Positions 1 through 11,965 of a stretch of DNA of 64,000 bases are shown piece by piece. A model generated the notes under the pieces. The model had not been told where the DNA came from and searched no databases. It saw only the letters and a program-made list of their open reading frames with translations. The stretch covers positions 15,394,844 through 15,458,843 of the forward strand of contig OX421496.1 in the NCBI GenBank assembly GCA_949126835.1. Reading direction: 5' to 3'. This DNA comes from Anisus vortex (lineage: Eukaryota; Mollusca; Gastropoda; Planorbidae). The stretch's first letter is position 1. Each line of letters begins with the position of its first letter. The translations under genes were made by a program, and so were the position numbers.

Positions 1-92
1 ACCTGGAGTCAGAGTTGGAGTCGGAAGTACATAAAACTGAGGAGTTGGAGTCAGAACATTTATCTACCGACTCCACAGCCCTGGTGACTAGA
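1..92. repeat. GGAGT-rich degenerate repeat at the window edge
   Basis: The first 92 bases contain several GGAGTC/GGAGTT words and then an inverted ACCGACTCC word. This is a low-complexity, transposon-edge-like repeat cut by the window start. No coding potential is seen and its class is unknown. Confidence 0.4.
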
Positions 93-635
93 GAGTCACG
101 GACAAAAAAACTTGTAGAAAAACTTCTTTGATTGGTCAATATTAATAAATGACACATTCTTACAGGTGCACGAATAAGCCCTGAAAGTCAATTAGATTGT
201 ACTGCAATCTTTACAAAAATGTGTGGATTTTGCGCAATAACTCAAATCTGAATAACTTTGAATTTAGAATTTAGACAGAATTAAGCAATAATTGTCAATG
301 TGAATATAGCTATATACATGGATACAAATTACATGATGTAACTGGGATAATATTATAATATATATGCTATGCTCATACTCAAATACGCTTCTCAAAGTCA
401 TATGGCTGTGGACAGCAAAGTCTTGTTAAATAAAAGTTAGAAAAATATTATATTATGTTCCTTGAATGTTGGAATTGGGGAGGTATTCAAGAGGTCACAA
501 AAGTCAAGTCATCAGGGAAACAAAAGTACGGTAAGCTACACTGGTTCAACATAAATCCACAATAAAAAAGGAATTAAAATCACTGTAGTATTAGCAGGAG
601 AAAGTCTAGAAGTTTGACATACCTAGGCTCCTTCC

Positions 636-1368
636 ATCTTTGTGCCCTGGGTCAGCTGCGACCTCTGATTAATAAAAAAACAGCCAATGCTTTTGCTGTT
701 GCAACAATACAGTCAAGACTAGATTATTGTAACAGTTGCCTGTGGGGTTTACCCCAGAAACAACTGGATAGACTTCAGAAAGTTCAAAATACTGCAGCAC
801 GCATTGTGTCACGAGTAAAGAAGCATGACCATATCACTCCAATTCTCAAAGAGCTCCACTTGCTCCCTGTGACAAAGCGCATCGATCATAAGATTATGTC
901 CCTTACCTATGGATGCGTGGAAGGCACAGCACCTGCATATCTCAAAGAGCTTATACAGAAGCATGTCCCGTTAAGGATGCTGCGATCTTCAACACAATCT
1001 CTCCTGGAAATTCCAGGTTTGGAAGGTCACAGAAAAAAGACTCTTGGTCTACGCTCGTTTGAATCTGTGGCGCCTACACTGTGGAATGGCTTACCTGAGA
1101 CACTGAAAAACTCGTTGTCAAGAAAAGTATTCAAGAAGAATTTGAGGGCTTTTCTTTTCAACTAAGTTGATGAAGTACACATCCATCAGCAAAATACTTG
1201 TTTAAAACTATTTTAAAATGTTATTGTCGTTTTGTGCCTCCATCGGCCGAAACCTTGTTTAAAACTATTTTAGAGTGTTATTGTCGTTTCGTTTTTGTGA
1301 GCGCGCTGAGCATGCTTGTATTAGCATGGAGTGAGGCGCAATATAAATGACCAATTATTATTATAGTA
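636..1368 (+). mobile_element. 5'-truncated CR1/L2-like LINE, 3' end (fragment 1)
   Basis: An open frame ending at 1165 encodes the C-terminal tail of a non-LTR retrotransposon ORF2: NKKTANA, SRLDYCNS, LQKVQNTAARIV, SLTYGCVEGTAPAYL and WNGLPETL. It aligns block by block with the C-terminus of the LINE at 52.5-55.3 kb on the other strand, so both belong to one family or to sister families. After the stop comes a 3' untranslated region and a tail near 1300-1368 with GAGCATGCT...TAGCATGG, GGCGCAATATAAAT and a TTATTATT end. The reverse transcriptase core is absent, which indicates 5' truncation. The exact 5' junction is uncertain (about 612-640). It lies just upstream of POGLUT1 in the same orientation. 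Confidence 0.82.
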
Positions 1369-1739
1369 GACAAATAATGCCTTTAATCCAGTGAAAAGTG
1401 TTTGGAACTCTAAAATTCTATACCTCAATGCAAAATTTAGAGTTTTCAACACCATTGTGAAACCTGTTATAATGAATGAATCTGAAACCTAAATGTCAGA
1501 AAAAATACAGTCATTTATTATTAATGAAAGATCCTCAACTGGCACTTAAAAATATAACCTTAACACATCCACCGAACAGCAGACATTGTCCACACCTACA
1601 AGAAACATTATACCACTTCCTACTTCAACTTGAATGTTCCAAACTAACCAATCTCAGACATGCATTATAGTAAATTATAGCCACCTTAAGCTATATTTAC
1701 GAACACACTACATAACAATACAGAACAACTAAAAAAGAC

Positions 1740-1812
1740 ATACAAAAGTTTGACTGGCATTGACTGCAAGAAGAGCAAAAAGCTCTGTAGCCTGGTTAAT
1801 AGAAGAAGACCT
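1740..1812. repeat. Interspersed repeat fragment (shared with about 44345-44410)
   Basis: The segment reading GACTGCAAGAAGAGC...AGCTCTG...CTGG.TAATAGAAGAAG recurs near 44360-44410 in slightly diverged form, so it is a dispersed repeat end. The rest of 1370-2118 is AT-rich with no gene seen. Confidence 0.4.
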
Positions 1813-2191
1813 CATCTAAAACTAAAAACCTTTATTTCTCTTGAGCATATTTTGGGTTATCTTTAAAGGGCTCTTACATAAACGTATATACAAATGTTAG
1901 AAAACAAAAGTGTAATATAGTATCTTTTCAAGTACTTCCCCAAAATCTAGGTTTATAATTATAAATGCATGTTTAATTCTTTTTGATGATGCCACACTTT
2001 TGACCTAGGTTTTTGAAGCAACATCCATTTATCTTTTTTAATCTGTGTATTTTCTATAGGAAAAATGGGGATATTGCATGAGCCTCTTATTATATATTTT
2101 TTTGTTAATGGAGAAAATATGTTTTCTAAAATATTTATTGCTTTGCTAAATTTTGGTATTTAAAAAGAATATCTTAAATGTACATCCTTAG

Positions 2192-5100
2192 GTGCTCAAT
2201 GGCATCATTATCTGGAATCGATAAATCAAGCAACAGAGAACTTCAAGGATTGCTCTAATGAAAACTGTTCATGCTTTTCTAGGTAATAGCAAAAAATAAA
2301 CCATTATAGTTTTATTTGTTTTCTTAACATATTAAATTAATCATTAATTTACTGTAATTATTCTAAATCATTTAATAATAATAATTAATCTATTTAAAAT
2401 CAGTGTACTCAAAGATGATTTGGCCATTTGGATAAAAAGAGGGGGCATTACTAAAGATGATTTGAAAGAAGCACAGAGCTTGGGTGTCAACTATCAGATA
2501 TTAAACCATAAACTGTTTAGACAAGATGATTGTATGTTCCCATTCAGGTACTCTCTTAAAGAATTATTATTTTTTTTTTTAAATATTCATTGTACCTATT
2601 TAGATTCTGTATAATTATAATGCTAAATAATATTTTTCCCATTCATTCATAGATAATTTATTTATATCTGGTTTTGCAATGTTCAATAGATGTAGTGGAG
2701 TTGAACATTTCCTATTAGACATGATTGATGAGCTACCTGACATGGACCTTGTTATCAATGTTAAGGATTGGCCTCAAGTTTATCATCACCAGGAACCTAG
2801 GCCAGTATTTTCTTTCAGCAAAGTGGTATGCATCCTTGCTATTTGTAATTATTTCCTGTCAAGATACAAATTGAATGTTTGTGAAAGTAATTTTTTTTTT
2901 CAGTTGGTCATTGTTATCTGAATTTTATTTTAGGCAGATGTAAATTGGGATATTATGTACCCGGCGTGGACATTTTGGGAAGGTGGGCCAGCTGTTTGGC
3001 CTATTTACCCTACTGGACTGGGCCGTTGGGATCTGCAGAGAGATATTATAACCAGGTAGTTGTTTTCACCTCTTGTTTCTCAAATAAAGTTTAATCAGAT
3101 TCATTATGATCATTATGTATTTAACGCTTACTATAGAAATTTAGTTTTATGCATGAAATCAGATAATTAAGTCAAGACTTAAGAAAGAGATCATAATGTA
3201 TTTAACGCTTACTATAGAAATTTAGTTTTATGCATGAAGTCAGATAATTAAGTCAAGACTTAAGAAAGAGATCATAATGTATTTAACGCTTACTATAGAA
3301 ATTTAGTTTTATGCATGAAATCAGATAATTAAGTCAAGACTTAAGAAAGAGATCATAATGTATTTAACGCTTACTATAGAAATTTAGTTTTATGCATGAA
3401 ATCAGATAATTAAGTCAAGACTTAAGAAAGAGATTTTTTATTTTAAAGCTTTTAACAAATGGTATTTAAAGTTTTAATTAAAGTCTTTCAAAAAAGAATA
3501 TCAAATAGTGATAAGGTGCTACATTTCTTGAGGTCAAATTTTTCAACTAATACTGTCTTTATATTATATAGTAAGTAAAGTAAAGTAAAATACCCGTCGG
3601 ACCGAATTGATCCATAGGTCCGGTGAAGCAGCGTTCACCAGTTTCTGTGGCCACGGCATACTAGGTGATTGTGTGGCCAGCACTATGCACAGCCGCCTTT
3701 ACTTTACCCCAACTAAGGTCAGGTACCCATCAGAGCTGGGTAGACTCAGGGACACCCTCCAGACCCGGAAAAAAATCAGGATTCGAACCCGGGACCTTCG
3801 GCTCGCCAGTCGAACGCGCTTCCGCTCGGCTACCGTGCCCCATTTTTATATTATATGATTGGACCTAATTTGTCTGCTTGTCTCTCTAAATTGTTGATTT
3901 AAAGACCTCGTTATATGAAATATATTTTTTTAGAAGAAAAAATAATTTCTTTAAAGCTCTTGTACTTTATTTGTTAAATTCAATTTTTCAATATCCTGAA
4001 TTTCTAATTTGATTGCAGAGCAGCTGAAGAGTGGCCATGGGATAAAAAAGAAGACAAGGCATTTTTCCGTGGTTCACGCACAAGCTCAGAGAGAGATCCG
4101 CTTATCCTGCTGTCTAGAAAAGAGCCTGCTCTTGTGGATGCTGCATATACAAAAAATCAGGCCTGGAAGTCAAATGAGGTACCTATATTTAGATCATTTA
4201 AATATCTTATACATTACAGACGCTCCTTCTATAAAGAAGATTATTGCGTCCTACGCTCATCCGTGGTCCAAGTCTAGTCTTGCATTTTGTTCTGAAAATC
4301 TAATCTAAAAAAAAAGTTAATTAAAAAAACTATTTTATTTAATGTTTAACAGTGTACATGCACATGTACAAATTACTTTGTTTAAGGGTTCATGGCCTTG
4401 TTTTATATTTACTGGTATATGTATATATTAGTTTCTCAAGATACTCTCAGTATTATCTGTAAGAATCTAAAAAAACAGCACATAAATGTTTGATTGAAAT
4501 TTAGTTCATTTTAAAAACACATTAATTTGATACTAATCTAATCTTGTCATGTAAGATTCTGTTTCTTAGCAGATGCATTTAAATCACATTTGTTAAATAA
4601 ATAAAAAGTAAATACGTTCCTTCTTACATTTTTTGTGTAAAACTTTTTGTGGATGTGAATATAAATTTTGGTTAAGATCCTCTCTGTAGGTGTGGTAGTC
4701 CCATCTGAAAGGGAAAATAGTTTGATTGCCAATCAGAAGGACTTCTCTGAAACTCACCAGCTCAGTTAGGAAGACATTAAGCATTATATACAAATTAAAA
4801 AAACCCACCTAAGTTTCTTAGTAAAAAAAAATTTTTTTTTCTGAAGGATACATTGTATCAGCCCCCTGCTTCAGAAGTCAAGCTAGAAGATCATTGCAAA
4901 TATAGGTAACTATAGAGCTGTTTATAGTTAAAAAAATGATTAAAGATTCTCTTAAACCTTTTATTTTTACTAACAATCTAGAAATGTGACAAAGATATTA
5001 TATTTGTTTTAAATCTTTTTTTTAATTAGATACCTCTTCAACTTTCGTGGTGTTGCTGCAAGTTTTCGTTTGAAGCATTTGTTTTTATGTAACTCAACTG

Positions 5101-6739
5101 TATTTCATGTGGGAAAAGAATGGTTGGAGTTCTTCTATCCGGCACTTAAGCCTTGGGTTCATTACATTCCAGTAAAGTCTGACCTTTCTGATGTCAGGTA
5201 TGCTCTTCTAATTGATGAAAAAGTAATTGGAGAGATAAATTATCAGAAATAAGGCTTTTTTTATGAAGTCAAAACTTAGTAGTTTAGTGAATTAATTTTT
5301 CTCTATATTTTCCTTTTTATGGCCTTTTCAAGACTAAGATAGTTTCTGAGTCACCAGTTAGAAAGGGAGAAATATTTAATAAAATATTGACCATTATATA
5401 TGCTAGTATCACGCTTATTGAAAAACTTACATTGAAAGCAAAGAATGAAAAATTATCTAATTAAAAAAAAATTGCTAACCTTCTGGTCATAATTTTTAGA
5501 AATTGTGAATCCTTATTGAAAAAGAAAGACTCATTATTCAATCACATCTTTTCTTTTTTTTTTTTTGCAGACAATTACTTTTATTTGCTCAACAGAACCA
5601 ACATGCTATGAAAAGTATAGCAGACAGGTATAGTGTGTTTTACATTTTGTATGCCTATATATTATAGTCTTCAAACTGTATTGAAAATAAAACGAATATA
5701 ACTAAAAATGTTAAAATTATTGCTCAGTTATATCTGATTGATCAAATCCCATCTATCTAATGCCTAATGTGCTTTTGATTCCGATGGATAAAGAAAAGAG
5801 GAGAGATAACTCCAATTACAAAGATAAATTGAAAAAAAGAAGATTTTGCAATTGAATTTTATTTACAATTTTGTCTTCAAAATTTAAACAAATGTTAGAT
5901 AAGTTAAGAACAAAAGCAGATGTACTTGATCAATGTGTGATTTTGTTTTAAAGAAAAAAAGTGAGAAGAAAACAGAGACATCATGGCTAGGTTTAAGATC
6001 AAGTATGGTGCAGAATACAAAGTGTTTTGTTTTTTTGTTGTATAGCTTTGAAAAAGGATAAAAATTCAGTGTGTAAGAATTAGCATAGTAAGGACCACAC
6101 CTTGCAGTGGATTGGGCTTCATTGAAATATATTATGAAACCCCAGGGAATCGTGCTGAAGTAGGCAAAATATGATATGTAGTTTTAGGGGTTTTATGTAA
6201 GCTAAAGTTTTAAATATGTAAAGTAAAATTTAGTTGACTTTTCAATAATTTCATATGCAAAAGAAATTTTACTTTCTTTTTATGAAATAGCTGCTAAAAA
6301 TATTGTTTTAATTAATTTATAGAAACAATTTAATTTCACAGATATAAGTTAAAATATTCAACATAAAAAATCAATCAAAATTTCAAATAAAGCTTGGACT
6401 CCCTTTTTCACATTATTTTACTTCTAGGGAGAATCAGTTTTACCAACTTCCACATCAGTCCTTGGGGTAGCATCACATATACTTAACAATTTAAAATAAA
6501 TAAACCTTTGACCATAATTTTTTTTTAATATGACAGCAACATTTAATCAGCTTGCCTCTAAATTTGGATACTAATTTTATGTATTTGTTCTTTGTATTTT
6601 CAGAGGAAGGCAGTTTATAATTGACCATTTACGATTGGATGATGTCAGCTGTTATTGGAAAATGTTATTATTACAATATGCCAAATTGCTCAGATTTAAA
6701 CCTGTAAGAAACAAAAGCTTCAAAGAGATCACAGGATAA
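2192..6739 (+). CDS. POGLUT1: Protein O-glucosyltransferase 1 (POGLUT1/Rumi), 5' end uncertain
   Basis: The family transfers glucose (and xylose) from UDP-sugar to Ser in the C-x-S-x-P-x-C motif of EGF repeats in the ER, and is needed for Notch. Exons by splice site and phase: 2192-2282, 2404-2547, 2690-2825, 2934-3055, 4019-4178, 4847-4905, 5030-5197, 5571-5627, 6604-6739. The spliced product follows human POGLUT1 almost block by block: [35 protein letters not shown] (its Asp aligns with D133, the catalytic base of human POGLUT1), [75 protein letters not shown] and DDVSCYWK. This is a complete CAP10/GT90 domain. The signal-peptide exon is not certain; a candidate is at 2119-2155. The protein ends KEITG, without the KDEL/KTEL-type tail of the fly and human enzymes. 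Introns hold an 81-bp tandem array and a SINE. Family assignment is very secure; the termini are not. Confidence 0.94.
3110..3433. repeat. Tandem array, 4 copies of 81 bp
   Basis: Units begin at 3110, 3191, 3272 and 3353 and differ at only a few positions (for example TCATTATG in unit 1 against TCATAATG in the others). The array lies inside the POGLUT1 intron 3056-4018. No coding role is seen. Confidence 0.95.
3570..3843 (-). mobile_element. SINE family A, full copy (tRNA-headed)
   Basis: Read on the minus strand it starts GGGGCACGGTAGCCGAGCGG, carries an A-box-like GTAGCCGAGCGG and a B-box GGTTCGAATCC. It continues into a unique body (GGGTGTCCCTGAGTCTACCC, GGGTACCTGAC, GTGCTGGCCACACAATC, GGTGAACGCTGCTTCACCGG) and ends in a (TTTAC)n tail. 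It sits in a POGLUT1 intron. Other copies occur at 9830, 14783, 16255, 18770, 44605 and 61085. Confidence 0.85.
4219..4290 (+). repeat. Short dispersed repeat, copy 1 (pairs with about 9077-9148)
   Basis: About 70 bp matches 9077-9148 at roughly four bases in five, including TATGCTCATCCATGGGC versus TACGCTCATCCGTGGTC and a shared CTTGTCTTGCATTTTG-type end. Both are on the plus strand. It lies in the POGLUT1 intron 4179-4846. Class unknown. Confidence 0.5.
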
Positions 6740-9076
6740 CCTCAACATTACATTTGTTCAATGCTTTTATTATAATCAAGTGTGGAAACTGTGCAATGTG
6801 TGAATGGTTGGTTGGAAGGCAGCAGCTGATGTGGCCAAAGGGATATCGTGACATTTATTGTTGTCAATGGGCTATTGATGGAGCCAATTGGTTATAAAAG
6901 TTAGATATTGATGATATGTGTGGGTCACTTCATGCTTATTCAACTGACAATTAGTGGGTAATAGTATCCTAGAAAGAAAAAAATTGTAATGGTAGAAAAC
7001 AAAAACAAATTCATTTAATGAAAAATAAAATAGGCCTGTTTAAAGAATTTTATTTGAAAAAAAATTCTGAATAGAGAAAAAATAATTTATAACATCCTAT
7101 TGTAAATTACTGTTTTACAATTTCTTTCACTTAAGGTAAAGATCTATTTTTTTTATTTGTACACGCATCATGATCATTTTTGGTATAAAGATAGTATAAA
7201 CAGGTCAGATTATGCATACGTTAAAATAAAAATTTCTAATGGTTGCGATGGAAATGGCGGCCATTTTGGATTTTTTATTTAACGATTTACCACGCACAAT
7301 AAAATGTATCACCTTGATTATTTATCAAGATAAAGTATTACAAATTGGCAGACATATTTATAACCTATATCTTTATAAAATTTAAAGACGAAATTTGGTT
7401 AAATTGATTAATAAAATTTAGATGAATTTTTTAGTAGGACATAGGAAAAAAAAAATTTAATAGATAACATTTTTTATTAAAATTTAATTTAAGGAAAACT
7501 ATAACTCGTATCAAAAATTCATCTTCAAAATTTGAGTATTTACAAATAGTAAATGTATGTAAAAAGTTTCATAAAGATTGGTTCATAAATTAGGAAGTTA
7601 ATATAAAAAGAAGAAAAAGAAGTATTTTGAGAAAAACTGGAAAAACTTACAATTCTAGGAAAAAAAATATTTTGGGATGAAATTTGAAAAATTTTCTCAT
7701 CTATTTTTTAATGATTTATTGTAAAAAAAATTTCCACAAAGACAATATGTAAACCTTTAATTTGATGTATATTAATATAGAATTAAACTCATTTTTATAT
7801 TACTGACTAAATTACTATAGTGTAAATATGTTTAAGAAAATAAAATAAAATGCTGATGTATACCCATTTCAAATGCAATTTTTACATTTAAATAATGTTA
7901 CTAAAATTTCCAAACTTAATGTTTTAGATCCAGGAATAGTTAAAGTATACAACTTAGGCAAAAGCTTAAAAATTGAATTTTTCCTTAACTTGTTTTTTTT
8001 ATAACTTTAAATAAGAAAAGAAATCTAATTTCATTGCTAAATAATTTTCAACTATAACTTCAAATGTGCTGTTATGTAAACTTTTTCACTAACTATTACC
8101 TGCAAAAGCTTTAGAAAAGGGAATGTTACCTTTTGTAAGATATTCTTTTGGTCCTGGTCACTCTTCCAGTGTGTTGTTGGGAGCATTTCATCTCAGTCCA
8201 AGATTCCATCTTCATCTCCGTGAATATTTCAATTTGTTATTTATATTACTCAATTGAATGTTTAGGCTAATCTAGGAGAAATGACTAATGCACAAGGTGA
8301 CTGTATTATGGAAACCAACAAGTGTCTTCCAGATATTTATGTCAAGGCATATGTGTTAACTTTTATTTTCATACATTATTTATTATATGGAAACTGTAGA
8401 TTCACCTTTTTTATATAATAATTTATCAAATCTAGTATACAAATGTTTTCAAAGAAATATTAAAATACAAATGTTTCTCATTATACTTTGTGTGTGTGCA
8501 TGATTTTGTATAATTGCACAATTTTATTGCTCCTTGGAAAAGTATTATTTAAATATTTTAAAATTTAATGTTGCAAGTAGCCAAGTAAATATTTATAATT
8601 GAAAGTGCAGAAAAAAGATAATTTATATTATTGGCATCCTAACTAGGGTTGCAAGAAAGGGGGGATAACTGGCCATAATTATCTCTTAGAAAATGTTTAT
8701 TTTACAATGTCTTTTTAAACTCAGCCTTCCCTACTTTATAACAAAAAAAGAAATGTATTATTTCTTCAGTATGCTTAAAAGGTTAATCTAAGTATGGTAC
8801 CACCTAACCATGCATGGTGTGAAAGAATGATAATGATAATTAAAATCATTAAATAAAAAAAAACAACATACTTTAAACATTTCACAAAGCAATCTTGTCT
8901 GAAAATGTTTGTTTCTCCCAACCAAATGCACTAATGCAGCATTTGGATATATTCTTTTAACAGGTCTCTCACTGGTACATCCTGATAATCTGTACTAGAT
9001 TTTGAACTGTTGTTTTTTCCTCCGGTAATTGTTATTTCTATTACTTACGCATTTATCTTATCTTATATATTACAGA
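6740..9076. other. POGLUT1 3' flank and intergenic DNA, no gene seen
   Basis: AT-rich sequence downstream of the POGLUT1 stop. It probably holds the 3' UTR first. Several AATAAA-like words occur but none can be chosen as the poly(A) signal from sequence alone. No homologous coding blocks are seen on either strand. Confidence 0.5.
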
Positions 9077-9432
9077 CATTTCTTTCTTTAAAGAACACTA
9101 TTGCGGCCTATGCTCATCCATGGGCTGAGTCTTGTCTTGCATTTTGATTAGTGTTTTAAATGATGTTAAGTTACTGGTTTTCCTTGTTTGTTCAAGCAAC
9201 CCATTCCATACTCTGATGCATCTCTGGAAGTAAAGGTACTTATATGCATTTGTTCTTGCCAAACCTTTCACAAAATTTTAAAAAATTAACATACTGATAA
9301 ATCATCATCATCAAACCCTTAACGGTTATGGTCGTTGGGGGAGCCAATGGTCACCTCAGCAGTTGTCTTTCTTCATTTTTGCCTATCTTGAGCGGCTGTC
9401 AATGGTTTGCAGATTTGTCCAATCTTTTATAT
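9077..9432 (+). repeat. Dispersed repeat pieces (LINE-tail-like)
   Basis: 9077-9148 is the second copy of the repeat at 4219. 9301-9432 begins with ATCATCATCATC and continues ACGGTTATGGTCGTTGGGGG, which resembles 3' ends of dispersed elements. No open frame is present. Confidence 0.4.
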
Positions 9433-9829
9433 TGTCAAAAAATGATAAATGCTGGTATATATATTCAACTGGCATGTGTACATTGTTAATTGGTATTGGA
9501 TATATGTAGTATACACTCAGCATTTTATGTTAGTTTTTTTTTTACAGAAGCCATAAAAATAAAACCATAGAAATGGAAACAGCTCTTGAAAACTTACCCT
9601 CCCCCCTAAAAATAAATCCTGAGTTAAGGACTATTTAGCATTAGTATTTTTTATTATTGTTATTTTTTTCACTGCTTTCTTCATTATAGTGAAATGTACA
9701 TATTTTCCCAAACTTTTGTCCGTTTTCTATTTGAAAAAACAAGTTAGTTTTCACCAACTTTCCTTACCGCTAAAGACTTGGCCAGGTGCTGCTTCAAATC
9801 CTAACAAAATACTTCTAGATTGTTTCCCA

Positions 9830-9985
9830 GGTGTATGGGGTGTCTATTAATCTACTGATGGGTACCTGACTTTAGTTGTGGTAAAGTAAAGGTTGCTGTG
9901 CTGGCCACACAATCACCTAGCATGCCGTGGCCACAGAAACTGGTGAACGCTGCTTTACCGGATTGATTTGATCCGACAGGATACT
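9830..9985 (+). mobile_element. SINE family A, truncated 3' portion
   Basis: It contains GGGTACCTGACTTTAGTTG, GTGCTGGCCACACAATCACC and GGTGAACGCTGCTTTACCGG, then the GATTTGATCCGAC end, on the plus strand. The tRNA-like head is missing or too diverged to see. Confidence 0.75.
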
Positions 9986-10979
9986 TTTTTTTCACAAATG
10001 ATAAATTACCAATATTTTATAATTTCACATAGTGCAAATTACTTTCAAAAGTTATTTCCCTTTATAATGTTCCTTTTAATTGAAAGTAGAAGATACATAC
10101 AAAATGTAACTACTAAAAAAGATTTGAGGGAAAGAAATCTAACTTCTGTAACATGAAGTGTAAGATTAATAGATTTTAATAGAGTTTAAGAATTTTAAAA
10201 ATATAAGTTTGAGTTTGAACTCTATGGTAGCTCTATATAATCTTATCTACTCGCCTAAATAACATTGTAAGCTTACAGCTAAAAGACAAAACAGGATTTA
10301 AAAAAAAAAAATTCTTTAGCTTTGTAAAATATTACATAATATAGTCTACTTGTCATGTCTACATTTTCAAAAGTGGAAACAAAAATATCCTTTTCAGTAG
10401 CAGGAGAAACATAATTGGTTGCTGCAACTAAACATAAAGGATGAGGATTCAAAGTTTCTACTTTGACCTTATTTCAAGAGTTTGCTTTTTAAAAATTGTA
10501 ATGCTTGTATGCACATATAAAGTTCTAATTTTTTTAAACCTTACTAAGTTATTGCTTTGTTGTTGTTGTTTTTTATAGTTTATCTGGAAAAAATATTTTT
10601 GAATCTTAAATTACATAGCCTACATATCATTACAAAGTGTACGGTAATAACTATTTGTTTAATCTATGCACAAACTTTCACTATGTTGTTGTTTTCTTTA
10701 CTTCAACCTCTAAATATTACCAGTAAGCTACAATTTTAAAAGATCTCTTAGGCTACATATTCACACCCCCCCCCCCTCTGCCAATGAAGGTATAAATAGG
10801 CCTATTATGTTATCAGCTGAGAATAAAAAGGCTCTAAAAGTGATTTTGGAAAGCGGTAGTTATGGGCCCTTTCATGTTTTTAAACGACCTTTTAATAATC
10901 TGTCAAAATTGACAATATTGTATAGTATAAGGCAATAAGCCCTATAAAAAAGCCATCTAAACATAGCGGCACTGACATT

Positions 10980-10998
10980 GGGGGGGGGGGGGGGGGGG
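10980..10998 (+). repeat. Poly-G tract (19 G)
   Basis: An uninterrupted run of 19 G upstream of BicD. A C run of 11 lies at 10766-10776. The surrounding 10000-11090 is otherwise AT-rich intergenic DNA with no gene seen. Confidence 0.9.
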
Positions 10999-11091
10999 AC
11001 GACAACATTCATTAGTTTCATTTTTTAAATATTAGGCCTAGGCTATATTTCATTAGTCAAGCATGTATGTTTCAACTATTGATAAATTAGG

Positions 11092-11285
11092 GAATCCGGC
11101 TGGTCCAGTTGTTAGGCTATTTCACCCGACTGTCAGATGTCAACCAAAAACCAACTGACACGTCGCTGGTTCTATCCCTGCCACCGACGGATCCCTGTCG
11201 CCCTGCAGGAGTTTTGGGACTAGTGGACGTAATAATCTTCTATCTAGAAGGAACGTCTGTAAACTTATAAGAAGAATAAATACCG
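11092..11285 (+). mobile_element. SINE family B, diverged copy
   Basis: It shares CCGGCTGG, ACTGTCA, CAACCAAAA, ACACGTCGC, a degenerate B-box GGTTCTATCCCTGCC, GATCCCTGTCGCCCTGCAGG, AGTTTTGGGACTAG and TGGACGTAATAATCTTCT with the full copy at 51629-51893. The shared 3' hairpin tail is not seen here. Confidence 0.7.
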
Positions 11286-11820
11286 GTAGATAAAAAAAAA
11301 TTAATTTCCAATGGTTTAGGGGGGAAATAGTATCCAGTTCAGAAAGCCTATTCTGTGCTGTGAACTATCCCCCCCCCCTTTTCTTTTTTCCCCCATGTAG
11401 GCGTAGGTCAAACCGTGACACCAGAGCATATACAAACAAATTTTTACATGCTTATATTTTGGTCAGTAAACGTAATATATATAATGTAAATCCAGATTTG
11501 GTGTTAGATAAATAATAAATGTGACAGTTGTCAGTATAGTCAGTAGTTCATCTAATGTCGTCTAATGATGTTATTGTTATAGCTATAGCTTAGCCTATTA
11601 AAATTGAGTGATACTTTTAAATGTTAATTGTCAATACTCCATATTACATTGAGGCTAAGATGATTAGGCATTGGTCTTTAAAATATAATAAAGCAATATT
11701 ATTTGTTATTTAAAATAAGCACATTGATATAGTTGGATTTTATCATATTTTTGTTAAATTTAGTTGGTAACAAAATTAAATTCCCACGGCTAGTAAATGT
11801 ATCCGGAAATATATTTGTGT

Positions 11821-11880
11821 CACGTGACAATCGACATTGCTGCATAATAAATCGGGGGGAAAATATGGCGACCTAGTGTT
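11821..11880 (+). promoter_or_regulatory. Putative BicD promoter-proximal region
   Basis: Just upstream of the BicD start region lie a CACGTG E-box (11821-11826) and an ATATGGCGACC word resembling the ATGGCG-type initiator bound by YY1. These are motif sightings only; the start of transcription cannot be placed. Confidence 0.25.
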
Positions 11881-11965
11881 ACTCATAAATCGAAATGGAC
11901 GTCCGACTCTCTTGTCGACGATACCTCGAATTTACATTTTAGTTATAGTCTTTTGTTAATGAGCC

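Noticed and set aside
3780..3843. tRNA-like segment with A and B boxes
   Set aside because: It is the head of SINE family A: the anticodon arm and acceptor stem do not form a proper tRNA, and the same head recurs at 16470-16527 attached to the same body.
4009..4308. Plus-strand open frame of 99 codons
   Set aside because: It overlaps the POGLUT1 exon 4019-4178 in another frame; only the POGLUT1 frame has homology.
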